From the NCBI RefSeq assembly GCF_002902965.1, contig NZ_CP026107.1, positions 248,001 through 312,000 of the forward strand: a stretch of DNA of 64,000 nt. Reading direction: 5' to 3'. This document shows, piece after piece, positions 9,283 through 18,192 of the stretch. Numbering within the stretch: the stretch's first letter is position 1; every line of letters starts with the position of its first letter. The stretch comes from Paraburkholderia hospita. Lineage in GTDB: Bacteria; Pseudomonadota; Gammaproteobacteria; Burkholderiales; Burkholderiaceae. Made by a program: the position numbers and the translations under genes. The notes beneath the pieces are model-generated. The model was not told where the DNA came from and searched no databases. It was given only the letters and a program-made list of their open reading frames with translations.

Positions 9283-9558
9283 ATGTCGGTTGGTCAATTT
9301 GTCACTGTCGCGATGGTGAGCTGGCTGCCCCGTGCCTACGGCGCCTGGGCCGTGTTCTCGGGATTGCTTCAGCTCGCTTATGCCGTTCGTCGCGGGAGGC
9401 GCTCCGGCACGCAATGGGGCATGCTCTCGAGCGGCGCGCGATCGGCGCTGGCCGGGGTGCTGGTTTCCAGTGAGGCGATGGGCGCCGTCTACTTCGTGAT
9501 CGCAGGCTGCTGGTGGGCGGTGGGCGGATTTCGACACAAACGTACCGAGACTTCATGA
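9283..9558 (+). CDS. Small membrane protein, like the C-terminal half of DUF308 proteins
   Basis: This 91-aa protein starts at the ATG at 9283, which has a perfect AGGAGG nine bases upstream. It has two or three hydrophobic segments: YGAWAVFSGLLQLAYAV near 18-34, an Ala/Gly-rich span near 57-68, and MGAVYFVIAGCWWAVGG near 68-84. A basic loop (RRGRRSG) lies between them. The pattern resembles the last spans of DUF308/HdeD-like membrane proteins, which are normally about twice this length. It may be a short family member or a truncated copy with a new start. The strong ribosome site favours a working gene. Confidence 0.55.
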   Translation: MSVGQFVTVAMVSWLPRAYGAWAVFSGLLQLAYAVRRGRRSGTQWGMLSSGARSALAGVLVSSEAMGAVYFVIAGCWWAVGGFRHKRTETS

Positions 9559-9665
9559 ACCAAGCAGGAACCGGGCGGCGCTTGCCACTCGGTTTGCTCA
9601 CATCCGCCGTGTCTCGGTAGCCGGACCGGCGAGCAAGGCGGCATCGATGCATACGGGAGAACAAG

Positions 9666-10007
9666 ATGGACGACAAGGATATCGCGCTGGCCAATAGCAA
9701 GGTGCAGTATCGGACACTGCTGCGCGAGGACGGCTGTACGGTCCTGCAAACGACGATTCAAGCGGGCGGTGAGACGCAATGGCATCACCACACGCATGTC
9801 AGCGATCAGTTTCTCGTGGTGCGTGGCGTCCTGACCGTGGAGCGGAACATCGACGGTCGTGTCGAGAGCACCCGGGTGCATGATTTCTACTCGGTCGATC
9901 CGGGCGTCGTCCACCACGTCAAGAACGAAACGGACGAGGCGCTCGTCTACATCATGGTCCAGGCGGGAGGCGTACCGGACATCGTGCTGGCCGAGCCGTC
10001 TCCTTGA
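9666..10007 (+). CDS. Small cupin-domain protein
   Basis: This 113-aa single-domain cupin starts at an ATG with GGGAGAA seven bases upstream. Cupin motif 1 is visible as WHHHTHVSDQFLVVRG (about residues 39-54), with three metal-type histidines and a later acidic/Gln position. Motif 2 is VDPGVVHHVKNETDEALVYI (about 79-98). Such proteins may be dioxygenases, isomerases or sensors. The sequence does not show which. It stands alone, about 100 bases after the small membrane protein. Confidence 0.7.
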   Translation: MDDKDIALANSKVQYRTLLREDGCTVLQTTIQAGGETQWHHHTHVSDQFLVVRGVLTVERNIDGRVESTRVHDFYSVDPGVVHHVKNETDEALVYIMVQAGGVPDIVLAEPSP

Positions 10008-10325
10008 GGTGGACCGGCGAGGGGGCGTCGTGCGATGCGGCTAGATCAGGCCCAGCGACGATGCCTTGAGCGTCGCGGCCGCGCGTGTCGAACATTCGAG
10101 CTGGCTGCTTCGTCCGTCATTGCTGCGCGCCAGGGTCGCGGCGAGCGCAAGGCAACCCAGGCCAGGGATGCCGCCAGCACACGCGCTTCCAAGCTCAGTG
10201 CCGGGCCGCGCACGCCGCGGAAATACCGCGAACCGTCCAGCCGTTCGTAGGCATACGACGCCAGTACGGCAGCCCCGCCAAGCGAGCCGGTCTGCTTACC
10301 GGCGCGCGGTTTCGCGCCGCAATTG

Positions 10326-11153
10326 TCAGAGGCGCGTGTCCCACAAGTCACACAACGTCTGGCGGAGCAACGGAATCGCCTGTTCGAGCAAAGGTCCGCT
10401 TGGACGTTGGGCTGACGTCGCAATCCATATCGTGGTTTGAAGCGGAGGATCGGCAATAGGACGCACATAGAAGTCCTGTTGCTGCCCTCCAGATTGAACC
10501 GCCTTCAGAGAAAGCACCGCATGTAGATGCTCATCACGCACCAGATTGAGGATCGCGGGGATGCTTTCGATCTCTAGCGCAATGTTCGGCTTCAACGAAG
10601 CCTGAGCCATTGCACCTTCGAGCAGCAGTCGAATCGAGTGGGGTCGACTCGGCATGACAAGCTGGTGCTGCGCTACTTGCGTGAGGCTGACGGGCTCTCC
10701 TATCAGAACGTCTCCAGCAGATCGGGCAGCGGGGCCGGTAGAAACCAGATACAGCTGTTCGCTCAGGACCGGGGAAAGCTCCACCGTCGCCGAGGTTGCA
10801 TTCGTGTACACCACTGCACAATCGGCGCGTCCAATTGTCAGCCATTCAAGCGAATAGGCCGATAGTCCTTCCAGGATGCACAGAGTCGCTTTCGGAAAGC
10901 GTTCGCGAAATCTTCGCACGAGAGGGGCAGTCAACACGGAGCTGACGCTTGGAGGCAAAGCGACCACGAGCCTGCCCGTTGCTTCGCCACGGCCGTCTTC
11001 CATATCAGATTGAACACGATCTACCTGGGCAAGGATGCTCCGGCTGTGTTCCAGCAGTCGCCGCCCGGGCTCCGTGAGCGTCACTCCGCGTCCGTTGCGT
11101 TCAAGGAGCACTTGCCGGAACTCCAGCTCAAGGGCTCGCACCTGTCGGCTTAA
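10326..11153 (-). pseudogene. LysR-type regulator lacking its N-terminal DNA-binding half
   Basis: The reading frame matches a LysR regulator of the Nac-like group from the second half of its helix-turn-helix (LSRQVRALELEFRQ, then LLERNGRGVTLTEPG) through the effector-binding domain to a normal stop. The first 30 or so residues of the family, including the first helices of the DNA-binding motif, are absent. At 11153 the homology stops and the DNA on the other side codes, on the opposite strand, for a chemotaxis receptor. A start can be found further upstream, but the residues it would add are antisense to the receptor. I call it a truncated pseudogene. Confidence 0.75.
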
Positions 11154-11618
11154 GAAGGGATAGCATTCCAAACCAATATTCTGGCTCTGAACGCCGCCGT
11201 TGAGGCAGCCCGTGCGGGCGAGCAGGGAAGAGGATTTTCCGTTGTTGCAAGTGAGGTGCGCGGCCTCGCGCAACGTTCGGCATCTGCTGCGAGAGAAATC
11301 AAGGAATTGATCGTCTCATCTGTTGCAACGACTAGCGACGGGTCCGAGCAAGCTGCTCGGGTTAGCGCAGCAATGGATGAGATGAAGACTGCTATTGAAC
11401 ATGCGTCTCAAATGGTGACGGAGATTGCTAATGCCTCTGAACAGCAAAGTCGAGGTATCGAACAGGTGAATCAGGCGGTCATCTTGATGGACCAAGTGAC
11501 ACAGCGAAACGTTGCGGTCGTGGAACAAGGGGCATTCGCAGCGCAGTCACTTGAAGAGCAGACGGAGAAGCTGGGAATGACTGTCGCATCGTTCAAGCTG
11601 CCCGTGGATTTTGAATAG
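11154..11618 (+). pseudogene. Methyl-accepting chemotaxis protein, C-terminal signalling fragment
   Basis: The frame begins inside the most conserved hairpin of the receptor signalling domain: [16 protein letters not shown], then [12 protein letters not shown]. It runs through the coiled-coil return arm to a stop at 11618. About 155 residues remain. The sensor, membrane spans, HAMP and the first half of the signalling domain are missing. A stop codon (TAA at 11151) lies immediately upstream in the same frame, at the join with the LysR remnant. It cannot signal from the membrane. The 345 bases from here to the next gene show nothing I can assign. Confidence 0.8.
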
Positions 11619-11963
11619 ACTTGTCCTGCTTGAAATTCAGTCGACATGTGGTCGCGCGCCGCGCCACGATATTCGTTCTTCAGTCTCATCCCGGTTTCGC
11701 GCGGTCTCCGGCTTCGGCCATACGCACCGTCAACAACGACGAAGGCCGGGATAAACGGCGGCGGCACAATCAATCGTAAAGCCGGCGGTTGACGGACCGC
11801 AGCGTCTGCACGGCCTGCCATACAGCGCAATCCTGTGTTGCGGACCGCCGCGCCGCCGCCACTTCGGCCGGTCCGTGCCGCAGTCTGGCCCGTGCTTTTC
11901 CACTCAGCGATCCCCGGGCAAGCCAGAATTGCAGGATCGAAACCTTGCCGCTACTATCGCGGG

Positions 11964-12905
11964 ATGCAAATCGACTTCTTGGGCATGCAGGCCTTTCTGA
12001 GCATTGTCGAAAACGGCGGCTTCCAGCCCGCCGCCGTGCAGCTCAATCTGTCGCAGACCGCCATCAGCCACCGCATCCGCAAGCTCGAAGAAGGGCTGGG
12101 CGTGCGCCTGATCGCGCGCACGACACGCGAACTCACGTTGACCGACGCCGGCCGCGCATTATTGCCGCGCGTGCGCGGCGCGATCCGTGAACTCGAAGGC
12201 TCGTACGACACGTTGCGGCAGCATCGCAGCAGCGCGCCGCAATGGCTGACGTTCGCGTGCCTGCCGACCCTGGCCACATCGCACATCCCAAACGTGCTGA
12301 AGCGTTTTGCGACGGTCTATCCCGACATCGCGGTGCGCATGTTCGACAACTCGATTGCCGAGATTGCCGAACTGGTGGATTCCGAATCGGCGGCGTTCGG
12401 CATATCGGTCAATGCGCCGACACGTTTCAATCTCGCCATCGAGCGATTCACGCAGGAGCCGTTCGCGCTGGTCTGCCCGCTCGGCCACCGGCTGCTCGAA
12501 CGCGAGGTGGTGCGCTGGGACGATCTGATCGACGAAACACTGGTCCGCATCAGTCTGCACGCCGGCAACAGCACGACAATCGACGACGCGCTCGGCAATC
12601 GCCGAATGCAATACCGCTGGGGGTATGAGACGCAGCACACCGGTGCCGCGATCGACTTTGTGCGCGCCGGCCTCGGGCTGACGGTTGTGCCGTGTCTCGC
12701 AGCCACCAGTTACCCCGGCGTCGTGGCGCTGCCGCTCGTCGAGCCGCAGATCACGCGCTGCCTCGCTACCGTGATGCGGCCGGAAACCTTGCTGGTGCCC
12801 GCGGCGACCGCGCTGTGCGAAATGATCATCGAGGACATCGGCAACCGTCTGACGGCATTCAACGCGTGGCAGCGACCGGCCAGTACTGACAAGGCGCACG
12901 CATAA
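11964..12905 (+). CDS. LysR-type transcriptional regulator beside the Tct cluster
   Basis: This 313-aa regulator begins MQIDFLGMQAFLSIVENGGF-like, as expected for LysR proteins. The winged helix-turn-helix spans about residues 4-62 (FQPAAVQLNLSQTAISHRIR, then KLEEGLGVRLIART). The remainder is the two-lobed effector-binding domain. A longer reading frame runs upstream to 11835, but it codes for low-complexity Arg/Pro-rich residues with no family match, so the ATG at 11964 is chosen. The gene converges on tctA, 78 bases away, and is the nearest candidate regulator of the tricarboxylate-type uptake genes. That link is inferred from position. Confidence 0.8.
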   Translation: MQIDFLGMQAFLSIVENGGFQPAAVQLNLSQTAISHRIRKLEEGLGVRLIARTTRELTLTDAGRALLPRVRGAIRELEGSYDTLRQHRSSAPQWLTFACLPTLATSHIPNVLKRFATVYPDIAVRMFDNSIAEIAELVDSESAAFGISVNAPTRFNLAIERFTQEPFALVCPLGHRLLEREVVRWDDLIDETLVRISLHAGNSTTIDDALGNRRMQYRWGYETQHTGAAIDFVRAGLGLTVVPCLAATSYPGVVALPLVEPQITRCLATVMRPETLLVPAATALCEMIIEDIGNRLTAFNAWQRPASTDKAHA

Positions 12906-12983
12906 CCGGGTGTCCTGCCCGCAGACAGGACACTCGACCCCGCTGACAATCAGCCAGGCCTCCCGCTCAGTCGTCGCTCCCGC

Positions 12984-14534
12984 TCAGTCGTCGGTCGCTG
13001 TTGCAGCCTCCGGCAAGAGCCGGATACGCGCCTCGTCGCGCCGGCGCACCCAGGTGCGCGACGCGAAGAACAGTTGGCCCACGATCAGCAATGTGCCGAC
13101 GATCAGAAAGCCGAGTGCAATCGGACGATCGGTAAAGATCGTCAGGCTGCCCCGTGAGAGTAGCATCGCGCGCCGGAAGTTTTCCTCGACCATCGGCCCC
13201 AGCACATAGCCGAGCAGAATTGGCGACACCGGAAATTCGAGGGCGACGAGCAACGCGCCGATCAGCCCGAACACCGCTACCTCACCGACCTGGAACAGGC
13301 TGTTATTCGTGCTGTACACGCCGACGCAGATAAAGAACAGCGCCGACGGAAACAGAAAACGATACGGCACGCGCAATAGCTTCACCCACACGCCGATCAT
13401 CGGCACGTTCAGCAACACCAGCAGCACGTTGCCGATCCAGAAGCTTGCAATCAACCCCCAGAACAGATCTTCGTGCTCGGTAATCAGTTGCGGACCCGGC
13501 TGGATGCCGTGAATCAGTAGCGCGCCGAGAATGAGCGCCATGACTGCGTCGCCAGGTATGCCCAGACTCATGGTCGGAATGAAATCGACCTGGGTCTTCG
13601 AGTGCGACGCGGCTTCAGGGCTCGCGACCCCTTCTAGCGCGCCTTGGCCGAAGCGTTCGGGATTCTTCGACAGACGCCGCTCGAGCGCGTAGGCGATAAA
13701 CGTGGTGATGGTCGGCCCGGTGCCCGGCATCGCGCCGAACAGCGTGCCGACCGCTGTGCCGCGCATCATCGGCCAGAAAGCCTGCTTCAGTTCCGATTTG
13801 CTGGGGCGCATGTCGCGCATGCGCAGCGTGGTGGTGCCGCCCACCGAATGCATCCGGTTCACGTTGCGCAGAAATTCGGTGACGCCATAGAACCCGAGCG
13901 CCAGCGCGACCAGTTCAATGCCGTCTGACAGATCTGGCATGCCGAAAGTGAAACGCATTAGCCCGCTGTTCACGTCGGTGCCGACACTGCCGACCAGCAG
14001 CCCGAAAATCGTCATCGCGATGCCCTTGAGCGGCGAGCCGCGCGACATCGTCCCACCGGCCAGCAAACCGAGCAGCATGATCGAGAATATCTCCGGCGGC
14101 CCGAACTTGAAGGCAATCTTCACCAGCAGCGGCGACGCGAAAATCATCACGATGATCCCGACCGACGCAGCGAAGAACGATGCAATCATCGTAATGCCCA
14201 GCGCCGTGCCGCCCTTGCCCTGGCGCGTCATTGGATAACCATCGAGACAGGTCACCGCGTGAGGCGGATGGCAGGGCAGGTTCAGCAGAATCGCGCCGAT
14301 CGCTCCGCCATATTGCGAACCGTAGAAGATACCGGCGAGCATCAGGATCGCCGGCACCGCATGCATGGTGTACGTGAGCGGTAGCAGCATCGAAATCGCC
14401 GATAGCGCACCCATGCCCGGCAATACACCGATCAGATTGCCGATCAGCACACCGACGAACGACCACATCAGATTATGAGGCTGTAGCGCAACGCCGAAGC
14501 CTTGCAACAAATCCAGAATCGATTGCGCAATCAT
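12984..14534 (-). CDS. tctA: TctA, large membrane subunit of a tripartite tricarboxylate transporter
   Basis: This 516-aa protein has about 11-12 membrane spans. It carries the two Gly/Pro-rich family motifs: GVLIGNLIGVLPGMGALSA near residues 28-46 and GAMPGTGPTITTFIAYALER in the middle. TctA is the transport channel of the TTT family, which takes up carboxylates using a periplasmic TctC receptor and a membrane electrochemical gradient. The ATG at 14534 lies four bases after the tctB stop. A longer frame to 14684 would overlap tctB and code for an unnatural Arg/Trp-rich leader, so it is rejected. The substrate is unknown. Confidence 0.92.
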   Translation of the reverse strand: MIAQSILDLLQGFGVALQPHNLMWSFVGVLIGNLIGVLPGMGALSAISMLLPLTYTMHAVPAILMLAGIFYGSQYGGAIGAILLNLPCHPPHAVTCLDGYPMTRQGKGGTALGITMIASFFAASVGIIVMIFASPLLVKIAFKFGPPEIFSIMLLGLLAGGTMSRGSPLKGIAMTIFGLLVGSVGTDVNSGLMRFTFGMPDLSDGIELVALALGFYGVTEFLRNVNRMHSVGGTTTLRMRDMRPSKSELKQAFWPMMRGTAVGTLFGAMPGTGPTITTFIAYALERRLSKNPERFGQGALEGVASPEAASHSKTQVDFIPTMSLGIPGDAVMALILGALLIHGIQPGPQLITEHEDLFWGLIASFWIGNVLLVLLNVPMIGVWVKLLRVPYRFLFPSALFFICVGVYSTNNSLFQVGEVAVFGLIGALLVALEFPVSPILLGYVLGPMVEENFRRAMLLSRGSLTIFTDRPIALGFLIVGTLLIVGQLFFASRTWVRRRDEARIRLLPEAATATDD

Positions 14535-14538
14535 TGGA

Positions 14539-15045
14539 TCAATTCCACTGAAACAAAGGTAGTTGTAGTTGCAGCAGCCACCAGAACACCACCACCGATA
14601 CCACCGCCATCGCCACGCCGAGCATGCCCGCGCCGAGCAGCGTGTTGTCGCGGTCGCCGAGCGCCGCGATGAAGGCAACCGCAAAACTCGCCGGCACGAG
14701 ACCGCCGTGGCTGCCCAACACGATGAACGCGACGATGCTGAGCACGATGCAGAACCAGCCTCGCCATTCGGGCCGCGGCGCAGGCTCGGGCGGGGCGGCG
14801 TCAGCGCCGGCGAGCGAGCGTGCAGCCGCGCTCGCCGCAGCGGGATTGCGTGTGCCGGTGATGGCGATGGCCAGACCGACCAGCATCAGCAAGACGCCGA
14901 GCGCCCCGGGAAACAGACCCGGACCGGGCGCGGCGAGCGTGCCCAGTGAATAGGTGATGCCCTGTTGCGCGGCGCCCGCGCCGGTCAGGACCATTAGCGC
15001 ACCGCCAAGCCGGTCCTTGCCGATACGCTCGATCAGGTCATCCAT
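14539..15045 (-). CDS. tctB: TctB, small membrane subunit of the tripartite transporter
   Basis: This 168-aa protein has four predicted membrane spans: around YSLGTLAAPGPGLFPGALG and LMLVGLAIAITG, then CIVLSIVAFIVLGSHGGLVPA, and a last span ending WWLLQLQLPLFQWN. The APGPGLFP motif is typical of TctB. A Pro/Ala-rich cytoplasmic loop separates the first and second halves. The ATG at 15045 is preferred to the GTG at 15066 because GGAG lies six bases before it. It sits directly upstream of tctA and downstream of an amidohydrolase gene on the same strand. Confidence 0.88.
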   Translation of the reverse strand: MDDLIERIGKDRLGGALMVLTGAGAAQQGITYSLGTLAAPGPGLFPGALGVLLMLVGLAIAITGTRNPAAASAAARSLAGADAAPPEPAPRPEWRGWFCIVLSIVAFIVLGSHGGLVPASFAVAFIAALGDRDNTLLGAGMLGVAMAVVSVVVFWWLLQLQLPLFQWN

Positions 15046-15075
15046 GCGAATCTCCGTAGCCGTCACCCGCTGCGT

Positions 15076-15888
15076 TCACGAAAAGTAGAACGCCTGCGCG
15101 TTCTCGCCAAAAATCTTGCGCTGCGATACCGGATCGGTAATCGTGCCGCGCAGCCACTCGATGGTTCTGGCGTATTCGAATTGGCCTTCCGCGCCAACGA
15201 ACGGGCAATCGCTTGCCCACACCAGCTTGTCGTCGCCCACCCGGCGGTAGAGTTCCTGCGCGCACTCGCGCGCATTCGCACCGAGCCGGTACGCGCCCGA
15301 CAGCTTGACCCACGTGCGGCCCTTTTCAACCGAGCGCACCATCGCCTTGAATCCTTCGCTCTCGATACCGGTCTGCGGATCGGGCCGACCGATATGGTCG
15401 ATCACGATCTTCACGCCCGACTGTTCGAGCAGCGGCAGCACCTGCGGCAAGCGCGGACCGTCGAGATGCAGATGCACGTGCCAGTCGAGGTCGACGAGGC
15501 GGCGCAGCAGCTTGCGGTATTCCCACGTGGTCAGATCGGGCAGCGTGCTCATGCTGATGAACGGCAGGCGCACGCCCACCACGCCGGCGCGGTCCATCTC
15601 GTCGAGCACCACGCGTTCGACGCCGGGTTCGAGGATCACCGTGCCGCGCAGCCGCGAATGACCGCGCACGGCAGCGATCACGTAGTCGTTGTAGTCGCCC
15701 CACGGGCTCGCCGCGGCGATCACCGCCTGTTTGACGCCGTTGCCGTCCATCACCGCCAGCAACTGTTCAGTCGAGAAATCGTAAGTCGGCGTATGACGCG
15801 GGTTGCTGACGAGCGGCATGTTCCGTTCGAAGACATGCACGTGCGTGTCGATGATCAGCAGGTCGTTTTCCACCAGATTTGCTTGCAC
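15076..15888 (-). CDS. Amidohydrolase-family metal-dependent hydrolase (PDC lactonase-like)
   Basis: This 270-aa TIM-barrel enzyme belongs to the amidohydrolase 2 family. Motifs are IIDTHVHVF (metal-type HxH, about residues 11-19), WHVHLHLDGPR, VIDHIGRPD and WASDCPF (the C-terminal catalytic Asp). Relatives include 2-pyrone-4,6-dicarboxylate lactonase and other hydrolases or decarboxylases acting on cyclic carboxylates. The GTG at 15888 is chosen because AAAGGA lies five to eight bases upstream. The longer GTG frame to 15924 overlaps the tctC end and lacks a ribosome site. Position between tctC and tctB suggests it acts on the imported carboxylate. Confidence 0.85.
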   Translation of the reverse strand: MQANLVENDLLIIDTHVHVFERNMPLVSNPRHTPTYDFSTEQLLAVMDGNGVKQAVIAAASPWGDYNDYVIAAVRGHSRLRGTVILEPGVERVVLDEMDRAGVVGVRLPFISMSTLPDLTTWEYRKLLRRLVDLDWHVHLHLDGPRLPQVLPLLEQSGVKIVIDHIGRPDPQTGIESEGFKAMVRSVEKGRTWVKLSGAYRLGANARECAQELYRRVGDDKLVWASDCPFVGAEGQFEYARTIEWLRGTITDPVSQRKIFGENAQAFYFS

Positions 15889-15901
15889 ATTAATCCTTTG
15901 T

Positions 15902-16903
15902 TCATTGGGGTTTGATGCCGGCACGTTCGATGACCTCGTGCCACTTCACTGCATCGTCGTGAAAAATCTTTGCCATCTCAGCGGGCGTGCTGCCCATCGG
16001 CTCGGTGCCGAGCGCGCGCAGTTGTGTGCGCAGCGCCGGTGACGACAACACTTCCCCGAGCTGGCGGTTCAGTGTGTCGACCGCTACCTGTGGCGTACCG
16101 TTTGCGACGTAAAGCGCATTCCAGCCGGTGACTTCATAGTTCTGCACACCGGCTTCAGCCACCGTCGGCACATCGGGCAGCCATGCCGTGCGCTTCGAGC
16201 CGGTGGTGGCGAGCGCGCGGACCTGTCCGGCCGCGATCGAGCCCTTCACCGCCGCATACGATTCGAAGCCGACGTCAATATCGCCGCGCACGAGTCCCGA
16301 GATCACGTCGCCGGTGTTTCGATAGGGCACCACCACCGCATTGAGCTTCGCGGTGGATTTGAAGAGTTCAGTGGAAAGGTTCTGGGTGCTGCCGGGGTTG
16401 ATCGCGCCCATCGTGATCTGCCGTTTGGCGGCCGCCGCGAGCACGTCGTGCAGGGTATTCAGCTTACCGCCGCCTTTCGCCAGCACCAGCAAGTCGAAGT
16501 AGGCGATGCGTGAAACCGGTTTGAAGTCTTTTTCGGGATCGAACGGCAGCTTGATCAGCGAGCCGGCAATCGCGGTGCCGTTGGCGAACAGCGCGACCGT
16601 ATAGCCGTCGTGCGCCGCGCTGAGCACGGCGTTGGCCGCGGCGATACCGCCCGCGCCGGGCCGGTTGTCGATGATGATGTTGTCGCCGAAACGCAGGCTC
16701 AGTTCTTTCGCGACGATGCGCATCGTGATGTCGGCGAGCCCGCCGACCCCGAACGGCACCACCACGCGAATCGGTTGCGAGGGATATTTCGACTGCGCGG
16801 CCGCTGGCGCGGCGCACAAGCCGGTCGCGCCGGTGGCAAGAACAAGCGAAGCCAGCAGGCGGCGCGCAATGCGCAGCGGCGATCCGGCGTGTTGAAAAAT
16901 CAT
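15902..16903 (-). CDS. tctC: TctC/Bug-family periplasmic carboxylate receptor
   Basis: This 333-aa protein has a Sec signal peptide (residues 1-36, ending GLCAAPAAAQSK-like). The Bug fold follows, opening YPSQPIRVVVPFGVGGLADI and containing IIDNRPGAGGIAAANAV, the usual ligand-binding loop pattern. It delivers a carboxylate to TctA-TctB, whose genes lie downstream on the same strand. The ribosome site GGAG is about nine bases before the ATG. It heads the operon tctC, amidohydrolase, tctB, tctA, and faces a second receptor gene across a 286-base divergent region. Confidence 0.9.
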   Translation of the reverse strand: MIFQHAGSPLRIARRLLASLVLATGATGLCAAPAAAQSKYPSQPIRVVVPFGVGGLADITMRIVAKELSLRFGDNIIIDNRPGAGGIAAANAVLSAAHDGYTVALFANGTAIAGSLIKLPFDPEKDFKPVSRIAYFDLLVLAKGGGKLNTLHDVLAAAAKRQITMGAINPGSTQNLSTELFKSTAKLNAVVVPYRNTGDVISGLVRGDIDVGFESYAAVKGSIAAGQVRALATTGSKRTAWLPDVPTVAEAGVQNYEVTGWNALYVANGTPQVAVDTLNRQLGEVLSSPALRTQLRALGTEPMGSTPAEMAKIFHDDAVKWHEVIERAGIKPQ

Positions 16904-17189
16904 CTTTCTGTCTCCAAGGTTGGCCGCTTCTGTGTGCCGGGCAGGTGAACTGCACGAACCTGCCCGAACAGTCGGTCGGCAGATAGTCTAAATAAGGGGC
17001 CTCTACCGTATCAAATGAATTGTTTTGCTGGGGAGATTCGTTTTTTTCACCGTCGCGACGCGTTGCCGCTTCACCTCAAGCAATTCATGGGACCGTGAAA
17101 ATCAATCATTTGTCCGGCAAGCCCGCACGCATTATCGTCTCGCTCTACTAATGAATCGGGATCCACAGAATCCCCCAACGGAGACGGTC
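16904..17189. promoter_or_regulatory. Divergent promoter region between two TctC genes
   Basis: These 286 bases are richer in A and T than the neighbours, for example around 16985-17050, and must hold promoters for both flanking operons. An inverted pair of near-matching words, CAAATGAATTG (17012-17022) and CAATCATTTG (17103-17112), could be a regulator binding pair, perhaps for the LysR protein at 11964. I see no strong sigma-70 consensus on either strand. The assignment is inferred. Confidence 0.35.
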
Positions 17190-18170
17190 ATGAAGATCAC
17201 CCCTCATCTGCGGCGGCGTGTGTGCATTGCGCTGGCGGCTCTGGCCGGCTGCGTGGCGCCCGCGGCGCACAGCGCGTATCCCGATCGCCCCATCACGCTC
17301 ATCGTGCCGTTTTCGGCGGGCGGTACGGTCGATTCCGTCGCGCGCCTGCTGGCCGTGCAGATGGGTGCCGAACTGAAAACCCACGTGATAGTCGAGAACG
17401 CGCCGGGCGCGGGCGGCACCATCGCCACGCAACGCGTGGCGCGCTCGAAGCCCGATGGCCTGACGCTGCTGTTCGCGACACCCAACCATACGATCAATCC
17501 CGCGATCCTCCACAACCTGCCGTTCGATACCGAGAAGGACTTCGCGCCGATCTCGCTCGCCGCGCAGATTCCCGAACTGCTGATCGCGAATTCGAAGCAG
17601 CCGTATTCGGACTTCAAGGGTTTTGTCGCGTATGCGAAGGCCCATCCGGGCCAGCTCAACTACGGCTCCGCCGGCATCGGCACCTTGCCTCACGTAACGA
17701 TGGAGTTGCTGCTGCAAAAGCTCGGCATTAAGGTCACGCACATCCCCTATAAGGGCGCGGCGCCCGCGATGAACGATCTGCTGGGCGGCCAGGTGGCGAT
17801 CAAGATGGACACCATCGTCACGTCACTGCCGCAGCTCAACGCCGGCCGCCTGAAGCCGCTCGCGCTCGCCAGCGCCCAACGCTCGCCGCTGCTGCCGAAT
17901 GTTCCGACGATGGCCGAATGCGGCGTGGCCGGCTACGAAGGCACGCTTTGGATGGGCATCCTCGCGCCGAAGGGCACGCCTGCGGCGGTCGTCGACACGG
18001 TCAATCAGGCCATCGTGCAGTCATTGAAGCGTCCGGCGCTGCTCAAGCAATTTGCCGTGTACGGCGTCGAGCCGGTCGGCAGCACGCCCGCAGCGTTTCA
18101 GAGCCAGATCTCGTTCGAGCTCAAGCAATGGGCCACGGTCGTCCAGCGCGCCAATATCACCGCCAATTGA
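17190..18170 (+). CDS. Second TctC/Bug-family periplasmic receptor
   Basis: This 326-aa protein has a signal peptide (residues 1-28, ending APAAHSAYP-like). The Bug fold starts YPDRPITLIVPFSAGGTVD and contains IVENAPGAGGTIATQRVA. The ATG at 17190 has CGGAGACGGTC just upstream. The longer frame to 17025 codes for an implausible leader. No TctA or TctB lies beside it on this strand, so it may feed the tctAB pair across the divergent region or a distant one. It is clearly diverged from the first receptor, so the two probably bind different carboxylates. Confidence 0.9.
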   Translation: MKITPHLRRRVCIALAALAGCVAPAAHSAYPDRPITLIVPFSAGGTVDSVARLLAVQMGAELKTHVIVENAPGAGGTIATQRVARSKPDGLTLLFATPNHTINPAILHNLPFDTEKDFAPISLAAQIPELLIANSKQPYSDFKGFVAYAKAHPGQLNYGSAGIGTLPHVTMELLLQKLGIKVTHIPYKGAAPAMNDLLGGQVAIKMDTIVTSLPQLNAGRLKPLALASAQRSPLLPNVPTMAECGVAGYEGTLWMGILAPKGTPAAVVDTVNQAIVQSLKRPALLKQFAVYGVEPVGSTPAAFQSQISFELKQWATVVQRANITAN

Positions 18171-18192
18171 GTCCACCAGGAGAGCCGCGAAC

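Noticed and set aside
10030..10325. A possible LuxR-family regulator tail on the minus strand (STRAAATLKASSLGLI)
   Set aside because: Only about 17 residues fit, no helix-turn-helix precedes them, and the frame upstream has no family match. I see no supportable gene in 10008-10325.
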